Shown: in pieces, positions 1 to 6,387 of the stretch | How the letters are laid out: every line of letters starts with the position of its first letter | Numbering within the stretch: position 1 is the first letter of the stretch | Assembly: GCA_944322775.1 (NCBI GenBank) | Contig: CALUQA010000093.1 | Coordinates: forward strand, 1-8,685 | Length of the DNA: 8,685 bases | Origin: an uncultured Elusimicrobiales bacterium | GTDB taxonomy: Bacteria > Elusimicrobiota > Elusimicrobia > Elusimicrobiales > Elusimicrobiaceae | Direction of reading: 5' to 3' | Made by a program: the position numbers and the translations under genes | The notes under the pieces: model-generated | The model's input: the letters and a program-made list of their open reading frames with translations, nothing else | What the model was told of the DNA's origin: nothing | Database searches by the model: none

Positions 1-171
1 GCAGATACCAAGGCGAATAAAAACGCCAAGGTCACCGCTCAAGTGGTCAAACATTTGAGAGGTCCCAAAATCCTGGATATCAAAAGAAGACCGAAAAAAG
101 GGTACGAAAGAACCCGCGGTCACAGACAGGATTTAACGCAAATTAAAATCACCGACATTACGCTCGGATAA
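1..171 (+). CDS. rplU: 50S ribosomal protein L21, 3' end (partial)
   Basis: The reading frame is open from base 1 and gives 56 residues before TAA at 169-171. It carries the conserved C-terminal L21 pattern: AQVVKHLRGPKI, then KRRPKKGYERTRGHRQ, then a short hydrophobic/charged end (TQIKITDI). L21 binds 23S rRNA in the large subunit. The start and roughly the first half of the protein (full length is usually about 100 residues) lie outside the window. It is followed after 20 bases by rpmA, the usual L21-L27 pairing, so the two are almost certainly co-transcribed. Confidence 0.95.
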   Translation, partial: ADTKANKNAKVTAQVVKHLRGPKILDIKRRPKKGYERTRGHRQDLTQIKITDITLG

Positions 172-191
172 CTGGACAGAGAGGATAAACT

Positions 192-569
192 ATGGCACAC
201 ACTAAAGCACAAGGTTCTTCCTCCAACGGAAGAGACAGCCACGGCCAACGCTTAGGCGTTAAACGCTTTGGCTCCCAGTTCGTCCGCGCCGGTGAAATTA
301 TCGTCCGCCAGAAAGGCACGAAGTTCCTGCCGGGCACCAACGTGACCCGCGCCAGCAACGACAGCCTTTTTGCCCGCGTGGACGGCATCGTAACGTTCGA
401 ATGGGCTTACAGAGGCAAAAAACAGATTTCCGTCTATCCCAAAGAAACGGCGGAAACCAAAAAAGCCCCGGCCAAAAAAGCCGCAGCCGCCAAAAAGCCG
501 GCCCCGAAGGCTGCTAAACCGGCCGCTAAAAAAGCGCCGGCCAAAGCCAAAAAAACGGAAACCAAATAA
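192..569 (+). CDS. rpmA: 50S ribosomal protein L27 with long basic C-terminal tail
   Basis: Residues 1-84 are a normal L27. The protein starts MAHTKAQGSSSNGRDS, followed by QRLGVKRFG, a GEIIVRQKGTKF stretch and a VTFEW...YRGKKQISVYP end. L27 sits at the peptidyl-transferase centre, and its flexible N-terminus reaches the P-site tRNA. The start matches the mature N-terminus, so there is no leader needing proteolytic removal as in Firmicutes. A purine-rich Shine-Dalgarno (AGAGAGGA) lies just upstream. L27 is usually about 85 residues; here it is 125, because residues 85-125 form a low-complexity tail made almost only of Lys, Ala and Pro with a few Thr/Glu (repeats of KKAPAKKA / KPAAKKAPAK type). 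The tail is in frame and ends at TAA just before a terminator, so it is not a frameshift artefact. Its role is unknown; an rRNA-binding or histone-H1-like role is only inference. Confidence 0.96.
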   Translation: MAHTKAQGSSSNGRDSHGQRLGVKRFGSQFVRAGEIIVRQKGTKFLPGTNVTRASNDSLFARVDGIVTFEWAYRGKKQISVYPKETAETKKAPAKKAAAAKKPAPKAAKPAAKKAPAKAKKTETK

Positions 570-585
570 GTTCTAAGGTTTTTGC

Positions 586-616
586 AGCGGCGGGTCTCAA
601 GCCCGCCGCTTTTTTT
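586..616 (+). terminator. Rho-independent terminator after rpmA
   Basis: AGCGGCGGG (586-594) pairs perfectly with CCCGCCGCT (602-610) across a 7-base loop, and seven T follow (610-616). It lies 17 bases after the rpmA stop and should end the rplU-rpmA transcript. This implies that obgE has a promoter of its own or depends on read-through. Confidence 0.92.
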
Positions 617-657
617 ATCCGCGGCGGCCAAAGCTTTAAACCAAACAGGCAGGCTTT

Positions 658-666
658 TGCTAAAAT
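658..666 (+). promoter_or_regulatory. Possible extended -10 promoter upstream of obgE
   Basis: TGCTAAAAT matches an extended -10 (TGnTAnAAT) and sits between the rpmA terminator and obgE, where a promoter is needed. No good -35 is seen at 16-18 bases. The same TGC-plus-hexamer form occurs before tRNA-Cys (8552-8560). The predicted start site (about 672-673) would fall just inside the small ORF that begins at 667, which conflicts with that ORF being read from this promoter. Confidence 0.4.
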
Positions 667-816
667 ATGAAAGATAAAGATTTACCCGTTAAACAAGACG
701 AGTGGGTGTATACCACCACCAAAACGGCCGCGCGTAAAAAAGCAAAACGGGCGCGCAGCAAAGCCAAGAGGGCTTTGTCCAAACGGCTGCTTAAAGAAAC
801 AGAGCAAGCCAACTAA
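667..816 (+). CDS. Small basic protein, 49 aa, unknown
   Basis: An ATG at 667 opens 49 codons ending in TAA at 814-816, 11 bases before the obgE ATG. The product starts MKDKDLPVKQDEWVY. It continues into a strongly basic run (about residues 19-42, rich in Lys, Arg and Ala) that could form an amphipathic RNA-binding helix, and ends KETEQAN. I do not recognise a family. The position between a ribosomal protein gene and the ribosome-assembly GTPase, the tight spacing to obgE and the ordered composition favour a real gene. Against it are the weak Shine-Dalgarno (AGGCAGG about 13 bases upstream) and the -10-like box abutting the ATG. A GTG at 706 would give a 36-residue version. Confidence 0.5.
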   Translation: MKDKDLPVKQDEWVYTTTKTAARKKAKRARSKAKRALSKRLLKETEQAN

Positions 817-827
817 AAGGATTTATT

Positions 828-2210
828 ATGCAATCAGGAAGTTTTTTAGACCGTGTTAAAATTTACGTTACCGCCGGCAAAGGCGGCGACGGTTGTATGT
901 CTTTCCGCCGCGAAAAATTTATTGAATTCGGCGGCCCCAACGGCGGCTGCGGCGGCAAGGGCGGCGACGTAATTATACAGGGCGAAAGCAACCTGACCAC
1001 CCTTTTGGAACTGGCCTATAACCCGCATATTGAAGCCCAAAACGGCGAAAAGGGCGGCACGTATAACAAAACCGGCCGCGGCGGGGAAGACAAGATCATT
1101 CACGTTCCGCTGGGCACGCTGATTTATAAAGACGGGCAACTGCTGGGCGATATTACCAAGCAAGGCCAGCAGCTGCTGGTGGCCCGCGGCGGCAACGGCG
1201 GACGCGGCAATCAATCCTTTAAAACCCGCAACAACACCTGCCCGCACATGGCCGAACTGGGCCAACCCGGCGAAGAAGTAACGCTGATTTTGGAGCTTAA
1301 AGTGCTGGCCGACCTGGGGTTGGTGGGCTTCCCCAATGCAGGCAAAAGCACGTTTTTGACGGCCATTTCCAGTGCGCGGCCCAAAATTGCGGACTATCCC
1401 TTCACCACCTTAAACCCCAATTTGGGCATTACCATGCACAAAGGCATGTCTTTTGCTACGGCAGATATTCCGGGCATTATTGAAGGCGCCAGCGAAGGCA
1501 AGGGCCTGGGACACCAATTTTTAAAACATATTGAACGCACCCGCGTGCTTTTGCATTTGGTGGACCCCGACGGTTTTGACGGCATGGACGCGGTGCAGTC
1601 CGTCAAAGTGATTGAGCAGGAACTGAAACAATTTGATAAAGACCTGGCCAAAAAACCGCGCATTATTGCGGTAAATAAGGCCGATTTGCCCTCTGCCCAA
1701 AAGGCGTATGAGCAAATTAAAAAGAAATACAAGAAATGCCCCGTTATGCTGATGTCGGCCGCCACGGGCCAAGGCGTTAAACAGGTGCTGGACGAAGTGG
1801 TTAAAATTCTGTCCGTCACGCCGGTACCGGTGGTGCAAACCGAAGCGCCGCAAGCGGTGGTGCACAAAGTGGAACCTATTTTTGTCATTGACCGCGACGA
1901 AGAAGGCGTCATTCACATTACGGGCAAGAAGATTGACGAGTTTATCGCCATGACCAACTTCACCCAGCCCGAAGCCGTGGGCCGTTTGCGCGGGATATTT
2001 AAAAAAATAGGGCTGGAAAAAGCCCTGCTTAAAGCCGGCGTGCAAGACGGCGACCCGCTGATTGCCGGCGGCAGAGAGTTTGAGTGGAACGGCACGCTGG
2101 ACAAAGAAGCGGCCGAAAACCCCGAACATGCCGGCTATAAACGCCGCGAAACTAAGGCCGAACGCTTGGCCAAACGCGCGGCACGGCGCAAAAGCAAGAC
2201 GGAAGATTAA
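828..2210 (+). CDS. obgE: Obg/CgtA-family ribosome-assembly GTPase
   Basis: 460 residues with all three Obg domains. The N-terminal glycine-rich Obg fold spans about residues 1-160, with repeated GGxGG segments (KGGDG, GGPNGGCGGKGGD, RGGNGGRG). The G domain spans about 161-330: G1 GFPNAGKST at 167-175, the switch I threonines at 193-194, G3 DIPG at 213-216, G4 NKAD at 283-286 and G5 SAATG at 310-314. The C-terminal OCT domain covers about 347-421, followed by a Lys/Arg-rich tail (437-460). Obg binds the 50S subunit late in assembly and is linked to stress and ppGpp signalling in other bacteria. Shine-Dalgarno AAAAGGA lies 7 bases before the ATG. It follows rplU-rpmA as in many bacteria, but a terminator separates them here. 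Length and motifs are normal. Confidence 0.97.
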   Translation: MQSGSFLDRVKIYVTAGKGGDGCMSFRREKFIEFGGPNGGCGGKGGDVIIQGESNLTTLLELAYNPHIEAQNGEKGGTYNKTGRGGEDKIIHVPLGTLIYKDGQLLGDITKQGQQLLVARGGNGGRGNQSFKTRNNTCPHMAELGQPGEEVTLILELKVLADLGLVGFPNAGKSTFLTAISSARPKIADYPFTTLNPNLGITMHKGMSFATADIPGIIEGASEGKGLGHQFLKHIERTRVLLHLVDPDGFDGMDAVQSVKVIEQELKQFDKDLAKKPRIIAVNKADLPSAQKAYEQIKKKYKKCPVMLMSAATGQGVKQVLDEVVKILSVTPVPVVQTEAPQAVVHKVEPIFVIDRDEEGVIHITGKKIDEFIAMTNFTQPEAVGRLRGIFKKIGLEKALLKAGVQDGDPLIAGGREFEWNGTLDKEAAENPEHAGYKRRETKAERLAKRAARRKSKTED

Positions 2211-2213
2211 TTT

Positions 2214-2240
2214 AAACCCCCCGGTTTTGCCGGGGGGTTT
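2214..2240. terminator. Bidirectional terminator between convergent genes
   Basis: AAACCCCCCGG (2214-2224) pairs over 11 bp with CCGGGGGGTTT (2230-2240) across a 5-base loop. On the + strand it lies directly after the obgE stop and runs into TTTATTTTA. On the - strand it lies after the protease stop (2260) and runs into TTTAAATTAA. The stem is symmetric in its A/T ends, so it can serve both convergent genes. Confidence 0.9.
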
Positions 2241-2259
2241 ATTTTACAAAGTAAAACGA

Positions 2260-3243
2260 TTAATTGGGCATCACATACGGCACACTTGCCACTGCACGCA
2301 CGCCGTTAATAATATCCTCATGGTTTGCCGGGCTGGGTATCATAAAGCCTTCCGAGGCTTCTTTTCTGTCTAATTTATAATAATCACTCCCCATCACTTC
2401 TTCCATAAAGTGGGCATTGGCTTCATCAAACACAGAAAACATTAAATATTGCTGTGATTTTGCTTTTCCAAAGGATATATTTAAGTAACCTGAAACAATA
2501 CCAACCAGCTCTCCGGTATTGGCCATCACGCCAGAACCGCTCATTCCTTTTTTGACCCCAAAATTAGGCGTGTAGGCAAGGTGAATGTCTTTTACATAGT
2601 CTACAGGACCTGTGTCTTGCAGGATTTGCCGTACGCCTTGAAAAATAGAAATAACCGAAATTGTTCTATTTAGACGAAAAGTTTCGTTTTTTACAAACAA
2701 TAACGGCGGGAATATCGGACGTAAAAGGCTATAGTATTCTTGTCTAGCCTGCTTGTTGCGTTGCAAAAAACGATTAAAGACGGTTTGCGATACAAACATG
2801 TTTTTGTCTTTTTCTCCGCTGCCACGTTTGTAATAATACGACTCCGCTTTGTCTAAATCAATATTTAATAAGGCAAAATCATGGGCAGAGGCATCAACAG
2901 AGGCATACTCCGCAGGTATAAAAACAATTGGGTTGTCTGTTGAATGTTTGACCGTACTAAAGATAGAGTAAGGTTGGTCCATTAAATCCATTCTAATGGT
3001 GCAACCTTTTTGGCATAGAAAATAGACGCAATGCGCAGCAGTAGCAAACCATTTTTTCCCAATGCGGGTAGCTTGGCATTTGCCTGTGCTTCCATAAGGA
3101 TTAATCACATAATATTCAAAAGTATGCCAAAAATCTTCTTTTTTACTGTGAACATCGTCACTGCTTATAGAAAGCACACCGACTTCGGCAAAAAGGGGGC
3201 ACAGACAGGCACATAAAAAAAGAAAGGCAAGCAACTTTTTCAT
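2260..3243 (-). CDS. Secreted trypsin/V8-like serine protease
   Basis: Numbered from the ATG at 3243, this is a 327-residue protein. Residues 1-19 are a signal peptide (MKKLLAFLFL..., cleavage after LFA). The peptidase has a complete chymotrypsin-fold triad: His71 in FATAAHC, Asp122 in HDFALLNID, and Ser235 in KKGMSGSG, followed by LVGIVSG. Cys56 and Cys72 are 16 apart and flank the histidine like the Cys42-Cys58 disulphide of chymotrypsin; Cys77/Cys81 may form another pair. The GxSGSG form resembles the V8/glutamyl-endopeptidase branch more than classic GDSGGP. Substrate preference cannot be read. The frame also opens at an ATG at 3306, directly abutting the upstream stop (TAAATG), but that adds 21 residues before a perfect signal peptide, so I prefer 3243. 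No Shine-Dalgarno precedes 3243; a TATAAT box does. Composition is strikingly AT-rich (14 G/C in 2641-2700, against 42 of 60 in 1141-1200 within obgE), suggesting a different history from its neighbours. Confidence 0.88.
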   Translation of the reverse strand: MKKLLAFLFLCACLCPLFAEVGVLSISSDDVHSKKEDFWHTFEYYVINPYGSTGKCQATRIGKKWFATAAHCVYFLCQKGCTIRMDLMDQPYSIFSTVKHSTDNPIVFIPAEYASVDASAHDFALLNIDLDKAESYYYKRGSGEKDKNMFVSQTVFNRFLQRNKQARQEYYSLLRPIFPPLLFVKNETFRLNRTISVISIFQGVRQILQDTGPVDYVKDIHLAYTPNFGVKKGMSGSGVMANTGELVGIVSGYLNISFGKAKSQQYLMFSVFDEANAHFMEEVMGSDYYKLDRKEASEGFMIPSPANHEDIINGVRAVASVPYVMPN

Positions 3244-3249
3244 ACTATT

Positions 3250-3255
3250 ATTATA
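3250..3255 (-). promoter_or_regulatory. TATAAT box just before the protease start
   Basis: On the - strand, TATAAT is followed by AATAGT and then the protease ATG, which puts the predicted +1 at the A of the start codon (3243). This would give a leaderless mRNA and would explain the missing Shine-Dalgarno. No convincing -35 is present, and the box lies in a very AT-rich stretch where such hexamers arise easily. Confidence 0.3.
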
Positions 3256-3306
3256 CTTAAATTTAAATCTGCAATATGTAAGCAGGACACAACACGGAAG
3301 AGCCAT

Positions 3307-4230
3307 TTATTTCGCCAAGGCTTTTATTAATTCTTGGCGAAGCAAAGGCAGCTGTTTGGCGGCAAAGTCTTTGCCGCAATGTTCTTGCGCCAAAGTTTGC
3401 CATTGTTCTGCAGATAAAGAAAGCAATTGATGGATTTCTTGTGCGGTTTGTATATAAATTTGAGTTAAAACGGCATTGTTTTTAATTTTATTTTCTTCTT
3501 CTGCCGTCAGTGACAACAACAAGGCCGGCTGTTCCCCCATGCGTCTTGCCATAGAAACTTCTTGGGCAGACAAGTCTGAAGAGGTGGCCCATACCAACAA
3601 TATAACCAGCGGCAAGGCTTTCCCTCCACGTCGTAAAAGTTGTTTTTCCACCTGGGCTGTTTCTTGCTGGATAATCTTAACTATAGGGGCTTCTATTCTT
3701 TTTATTTTTCCTGTACGCAGAAATTCTTTATAGTCAGCTTTATACATATGGAAACGATGGTTAAAAGCTTCATATTTATCTTGAAAAACTTTTTCTAAAA
3801 TTTCATTCTCCCGCGTCAGGCGTTGATATTTTTTGGCAGGCAGATATTCCCTGTTATAAAACGGACCTTTGGGGGCCAACTCCTGCTGGCGTTGTTTGGC
3901 CATGGCCGCCACGCGGGAAAGAGCAGAGGCTTCCCTTTGCAACTTACTCTTTTCGCGCATCAAATACTGAGCACTTTTGGAATTTGCTTTTGTAGGGGCG
4001 GCCAAGCGGGCCGTCATCTCAACCAAATTGATAGGCGTGTATAACGCGCGGTTAACCACATACCCCACCAAGCCCACTGCCGCGGCAGAACCGACCACTA
4101 CGCCGGCTGTTTTTACCAAAGCGTCATGATCCTGCTGCAGCTGCGCTTTGGCTTGTTCAAAATCTGCTTGAGCAAAACAAGGCGCAACCGCCAGTAAAAC
4201 AGCAATTAAAATAAGTGTCAGTTTTTTCAT
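3307..4230 (-). CDS. Exported/membrane coiled-coil protein, unknown
   Basis: 307 residues, no family recognised. Residues 1-20 are a signal peptide (MKKLTLILIAVLLAVAPCFA, then QAD). A first hydrophobic, glycine/alanine-rich span lies at about 42-60 (VVVGSAAAVGLVGYVV). Long charged, probably helical or coiled-coil stretches cover about 85-117 and 135-200, rich in Lys, Gln, Arg and Glu. A second hydrophobic span lies at about 204-218 (KALPLVILLVW), and a helical, leucine-rich C-terminal part (about 235-305) follows. The protein is probably anchored in the inner membrane with a helical domain between two spans. The protease gene starts 63 bases after its stop on the same strand, so the two look like an operon; a role as partner, anchor or substrate of the protease is inference. 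No Shine-Dalgarno is evident before the ATG, and a 23-codon ORF overlaps it by ATGA, so translation may be coupled. Confidence 0.75.
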   Translation of the reverse strand: MKKLTLILIAVLLAVAPCFAQADFEQAKAQLQQDHDALVKTAGVVVGSAAAVGLVGYVVNRALYTPINLVEMTARLAAPTKANSKSAQYLMREKSKLQREASALSRVAAMAKQRQQELAPKGPFYNREYLPAKKYQRLTRENEILEKVFQDKYEAFNHRFHMYKADYKEFLRTGKIKRIEAPIVKIIQQETAQVEKQLLRRGGKALPLVILLVWATSSDLSAQEVSMARRMGEQPALLLSLTAEEENKIKNNAVLTQIYIQTAQEIHQLLSLSAEQWQTLAQEHCGKDFAAKQLPLLRQELIKALAK

Positions 4231-4298
4231 AGTTGGCGTAAGGTGTTTTCTTTATTATTCCAAACAAGTACGCCTATGACCAGAGTCTTTAGACCCAT
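4227..4298 (-). CDS. Possible 23-codon leader ORF, coupled by ATGA
   Basis: An ATG at 4298 (- strand) opens 23 codons (MGLKTLVIGVLVW, then NNKENTLRQL). They end at TGA (4229-4227), which overlaps the ATG of the next gene (4230-4228) as ATGA. Such overlaps usually mean translational coupling, and the next gene lacks its own Shine-Dalgarno. The peptide is short and hydrophobic and has only a weak ribosome-binding site (AGGG about 14 bases upstream). Chance occurrence is quite possible. Confidence 0.25.
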   Translation of the reverse strand: MGLKTLVIGVLVWNNKENTLRQL

Positions 4299-4371
4299 TT
4301 TTTATCTGGGCCCTAAAAAAATGACTTTTAGACGGGCAGCAATAGCCAAACCTGCCCACAAATGGCACAAA

Positions 4372-4399
4372 AAAATCCCGCCTGTTTAGGCGGGATTTT
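4372..4399 (-). terminator. Terminator of the tuf-rplA operon
   Basis: AAAATCCCGCC (4372-4382) and GGCGGGATTTT (4389-4399) form a perfect 11-bp stem with a 6-base loop. Read on the - strand, the stem is followed by an uninterrupted T-run, and it lies 18 bases after the rplA stop. It ends the long minus-strand operon before the protease island. Confidence 0.93.
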
Positions 4400-4417
4400 G
4401 TGTTGGCAAAAGAGTGC

Positions 4418-5095
4418 TTATTTGCTGGTGCTTACGTGAACACCGGGGCCCATCGTAGAGCTCATCGTGATGCTCTTCAAATAGATCCCTTTAGAGGTGC
4501 TCGGTTTCACACGCAGGATGGTGTCCAACACGGCTTTGGCGTTTTCCGCCAATTTGGCCGCGTCAAAAGAAGCCTTGCCAATAATCGTATGCACAATACC
4601 GTACGTGTCGGCCTTAAATTCCACACGGCCGGCTTTCAGTTCGGCAATCGTTTTAGCCAAATCAAACGTTACCGTACCGCTTTTCGGGTTCGGCATCAAG
4701 CCGCGGGGGCCCAAGATTTTGGCCGCTTTGGCCAATTCTTTCATCGTATCGGGAGTAGCAACCAAAACGTCAAAATCAATTTTGCCTTTGATTACTTCTT
4801 CCACGATATCTTCCGCACCCACTTTGTCGGCGCCGGCTTTTTGAGCTTCCTGCGCTTTTTCGCCTTTGGCGATTACGGCAATGCGTTTGGTTTTGCCGTT
4901 ACCGTTGGGCAACACCACGGTGGTGCGCACCTGCTGGTCGGCTTTTTTGGTGTCAATGCCCAAGCTGACATGCAATTCGACGGTTTCGTCAAATTTAGCT
5001 TTGGCATTGTCTTTTACGATTTGCGCCGCTTCTTCAAACGTATACAGCTTTTCAGCATCAAACGCTTTTTTGGCGGCTTCCATTCTTTTTCCCAT
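4418..5095 (-). CDS. rplA: 50S ribosomal protein L1
   Basis: 225 residues, normal L1 length. The L1 signature ILGPRGLMPNPKSGT lies at 127-141. The N-terminal part has the usual KKAFDAEKLYTFEEA and FDETVELHVSLGID segments, and the end reads KGIYLKSITMSSTMGPGV. L1 forms the mobile stalk at the E site and in many bacteria represses its own L11-L1 mRNA. A strong Shine-Dalgarno (AAGGAG, 9 bases before the ATG) supports this start. It is the last gene of the operon: a terminator follows instead of rplJ-rplL. Confidence 0.97.
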   Translation of the reverse strand: MGKRMEAAKKAFDAEKLYTFEEAAQIVKDNAKAKFDETVELHVSLGIDTKKADQQVRTTVVLPNGNGKTKRIAVIAKGEKAQEAQKAGADKVGAEDIVEEVIKGKIDFDVLVATPDTMKELAKAAKILGPRGLMPNPKSGTVTFDLAKTIAELKAGRVEFKADTYGIVHTIIGKASFDAAKLAENAKAVLDTILRVKPSTSKGIYLKSITMSSTMGPGVHVSTSK

Positions 5096-5149
5096 CGTTA
5101 AAACTCCTTAAGGTAATAGCGGGCTTACGCCCTCCCTTAACCTTTAAAT

Positions 5150-5584
5150 TTATTTTACTATGTCCACACCCATGCTGCGGGCGGTGCCTTTTACCATTTC
5201 GGCGGCCTGTTTAATGTCTTTGGTGTTCAGGTCGGGCAGTTTTTCAGCGGCAATTTCTTCGCACTGTTTTTGGGTAATCTTGCCCACTTTGTCTTTGTGC
5301 GGAGTGCCGGAGCCTTTAGCCAAGCCCAGCTTTTTGATGATGAGCACAGCCATAGGCGGCATCTTGGTGATGAAGGTAAAAGAGCGGTCTTCATACACAG
5401 TGATGACTACCGGGATCTTAATACCTTTTTCCAGTTTCGCCGTTTTGGCGTTGAACTGTTTGCAGAACTCCATGATGTTTACACCATGCTGACCCAAGGC
5501 AGGACCCACCGGAGGTGCCGGATTGGCCGCGCCTGCAGGGATTTGCAGTTTGATGTAACCTTTAATTTTTTTCTCTTTTGCCAT
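5150..5584 (-). CDS. rplK: 50S ribosomal protein L11
   Basis: 144 residues. The proline-rich N-terminal motif IPAGAANPAPPVGPALGQHG (15-34), KFITK-like FTFITKMPPMAVLI in the middle, and the C-terminal rRNA-binding domain with GKITQKQCEEIA and the end KGTARSMGVDIV are all typical. L11 binds the GTPase-associated region of 23S rRNA and is needed for RelA-dependent signalling. GGAG lies 6 bases before the ATG. It sits 54 bases upstream of rplA, the standard L11-L1 pair. Confidence 0.97.
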   Translation of the reverse strand: MAKEKKIKGYIKLQIPAGAANPAPPVGPALGQHGVNIMEFCKQFNAKTAKLEKGIKIPVVITVYEDRSFTFITKMPPMAVLIIKKLGLAKGSGTPHKDKVGKITQKQCEEIAAEKLPDLNTKDIKQAAEMVKGTARSMGVDIVK

Positions 5585-5617
5585 TTTTTACTCCATAATT
5601 TTTACTGCTAAGCAACA

Positions 5618-5636
5618 GCCCGCGCCTTGCGCGGGC
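5618..5636 (-). promoter_or_regulatory. GC-rich hairpin between nusG and rplK
   Basis: GCCCGCGC (5618-5625) and GCGCGGGC (5629-5636) give a perfect 8-bp stem with a 3-base loop, 34 bases upstream of the rplK start on the - strand. No T-run follows, so it is not an ordinary terminator. It lies where L1-binding leader structures regulate L11-L1 in other bacteria, but I cannot recognise an L1 site in it. It could also be a processing or mRNA-stability element. Confidence 0.45.
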
Positions 5637-5644
5637 CCGAAAAA

Positions 5645-6175
5645 TCAGTTTTTCTCTACTTGCAAGAAGTCAACTTCCACCGGGGTGGCACGGTCAAACA
5701 CCGTAACCATCACTTTTAGTTTATTCTTTTGTTCGTTAACTTCTTCCACCACACCGATAAAGTGCTTAAACGGCCCTTCGGTGATGCGCACGCTTTCGCC
5801 GCGCTCAAAGGTGACGACGTGTTTGGGTTTGCCGCCTTCTTCGGTCAGCTCCACAATGCCGGCAATTTCTTCTTCCGGCAGGGGCACCGGGGTCGGGTCA
5901 CCCAAAAATCCGGTCACGCCGGAAATGTTGCGGATAAACCAATAAGACTCGCTGGTCATGCACATTTGCACCAACACATAACCAGGGAAAAATTTGCGTT
6001 TGCGAAGGATTTTTTTGTTTTGTTTTACTTCTACCACTTCTTCGGTAGGGACGAGCACGTTAAACACGCGGTCGCCAAAGCCTTGGATATCCACTTGCAG
6101 CAAAATCTTTTCGCGGACTTTGTCTTCATGCCCTGTTTGGGTATGGACGACGTACCAATTCTTTTCTTCAGCCAT
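5645..6175 (-). CDS. nusG: Transcription elongation/antitermination factor NusG
   Basis: 176 residues. The N-terminal NGN domain (about 5-115) starts WYVVHTQTGHEDKV and includes KFFPGYVLVQM and the VTGFLGDPTPVPL segment. The C-terminal KOW domain (about 124-176) reads GESVRITEGPF, then GVVEEVNEQKNKLKVMV, and ends ATPVEVDFLQVEK. NusG binds the RNA polymerase clamp and links it to Rho or to ribosomal protein S10. The start overlaps the secE stop by one base (TAATG), and GTAGGGGGA inside the end of secE serves as ribosome-binding site, so the two genes are translationally coupled. Confidence 0.97.
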   Translation of the reverse strand: MAEEKNWYVVHTQTGHEDKVREKILLQVDIQGFGDRVFNVLVPTEEVVEVKQNKKILRKRKFFPGYVLVQMCMTSESYWFIRNISGVTGFLGDPTPVPLPEEEIAGIVELTEEGGKPKHVVTFERGESVRITEGPFKHFIGVVEEVNEQKNKLKVMVTVFDRATPVEVDFLQVEKN

Positions 6176-6363
6176 TAGCGTCCCCCTACGAACAACCCCA
6201 GCACTTTGGTCAGGCCGAAGTCAATAATGCTCACGTAGGCAGCCGTCAAAGCCACCACAATGGCCACGAGTACCGTGGACTGGGCTACTTCCCGGCGGCT
6301 GAGCCAAGTGGATTTTTTCAGCTCGGACACGCATTGCTTGAGGAAATCAATTGCTTTATTCAT
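6175..6363 (-). CDS. secE: Preprotein translocase subunit SecE
   Basis: 62 residues from the ATG at 6363. SecE stabilises SecY in the SecYEG channel. The short cytoplasmic amphipathic helix with the conserved SELKKSTWLSRREV (13-26) is followed by one membrane span at about 29-48 (TVLVAIVVALTAAYVSIIDF). This is the minimal one-span form found in most bacteria. An upstream in-frame TTG at 6369 would add two residues. AAGGA lies 10 bases before the ATG but only 4 before the TTG, so the ATG is preferred. The gene lies between tRNA-Trp and nusG, its standard place. Confidence 0.94.
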   Translation of the reverse strand: MNKAIDFLKQCVSELKKSTWLSRREVAQSTVLVAIVVALTAAYVSIIDFGLTKVLGLFVGGR

Positions 6364-6387
6364 ATTCAAATAATCCTTGCATAAAAC

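Noticed and set aside
434..631. Hydrophobic-looking minus ORF opposite the L27 tail
   Set aside because: Alanine/leucine/phenylalanine richness is just the complement of the Lys/Ala codons of the tail, and it begins inside the terminator.
2062..2373. A 103-codon + strand ORF overlapping the obgE end
   Set aside because: It is out of frame with obgE, crosses the bidirectional terminator and continues antisense to the protease; no independent support.
4400..5101. A 233-codon + strand ORF opposite rplA
   Set aside because: Antisense shadow of L1 codon usage; it starts inside the operon terminator.
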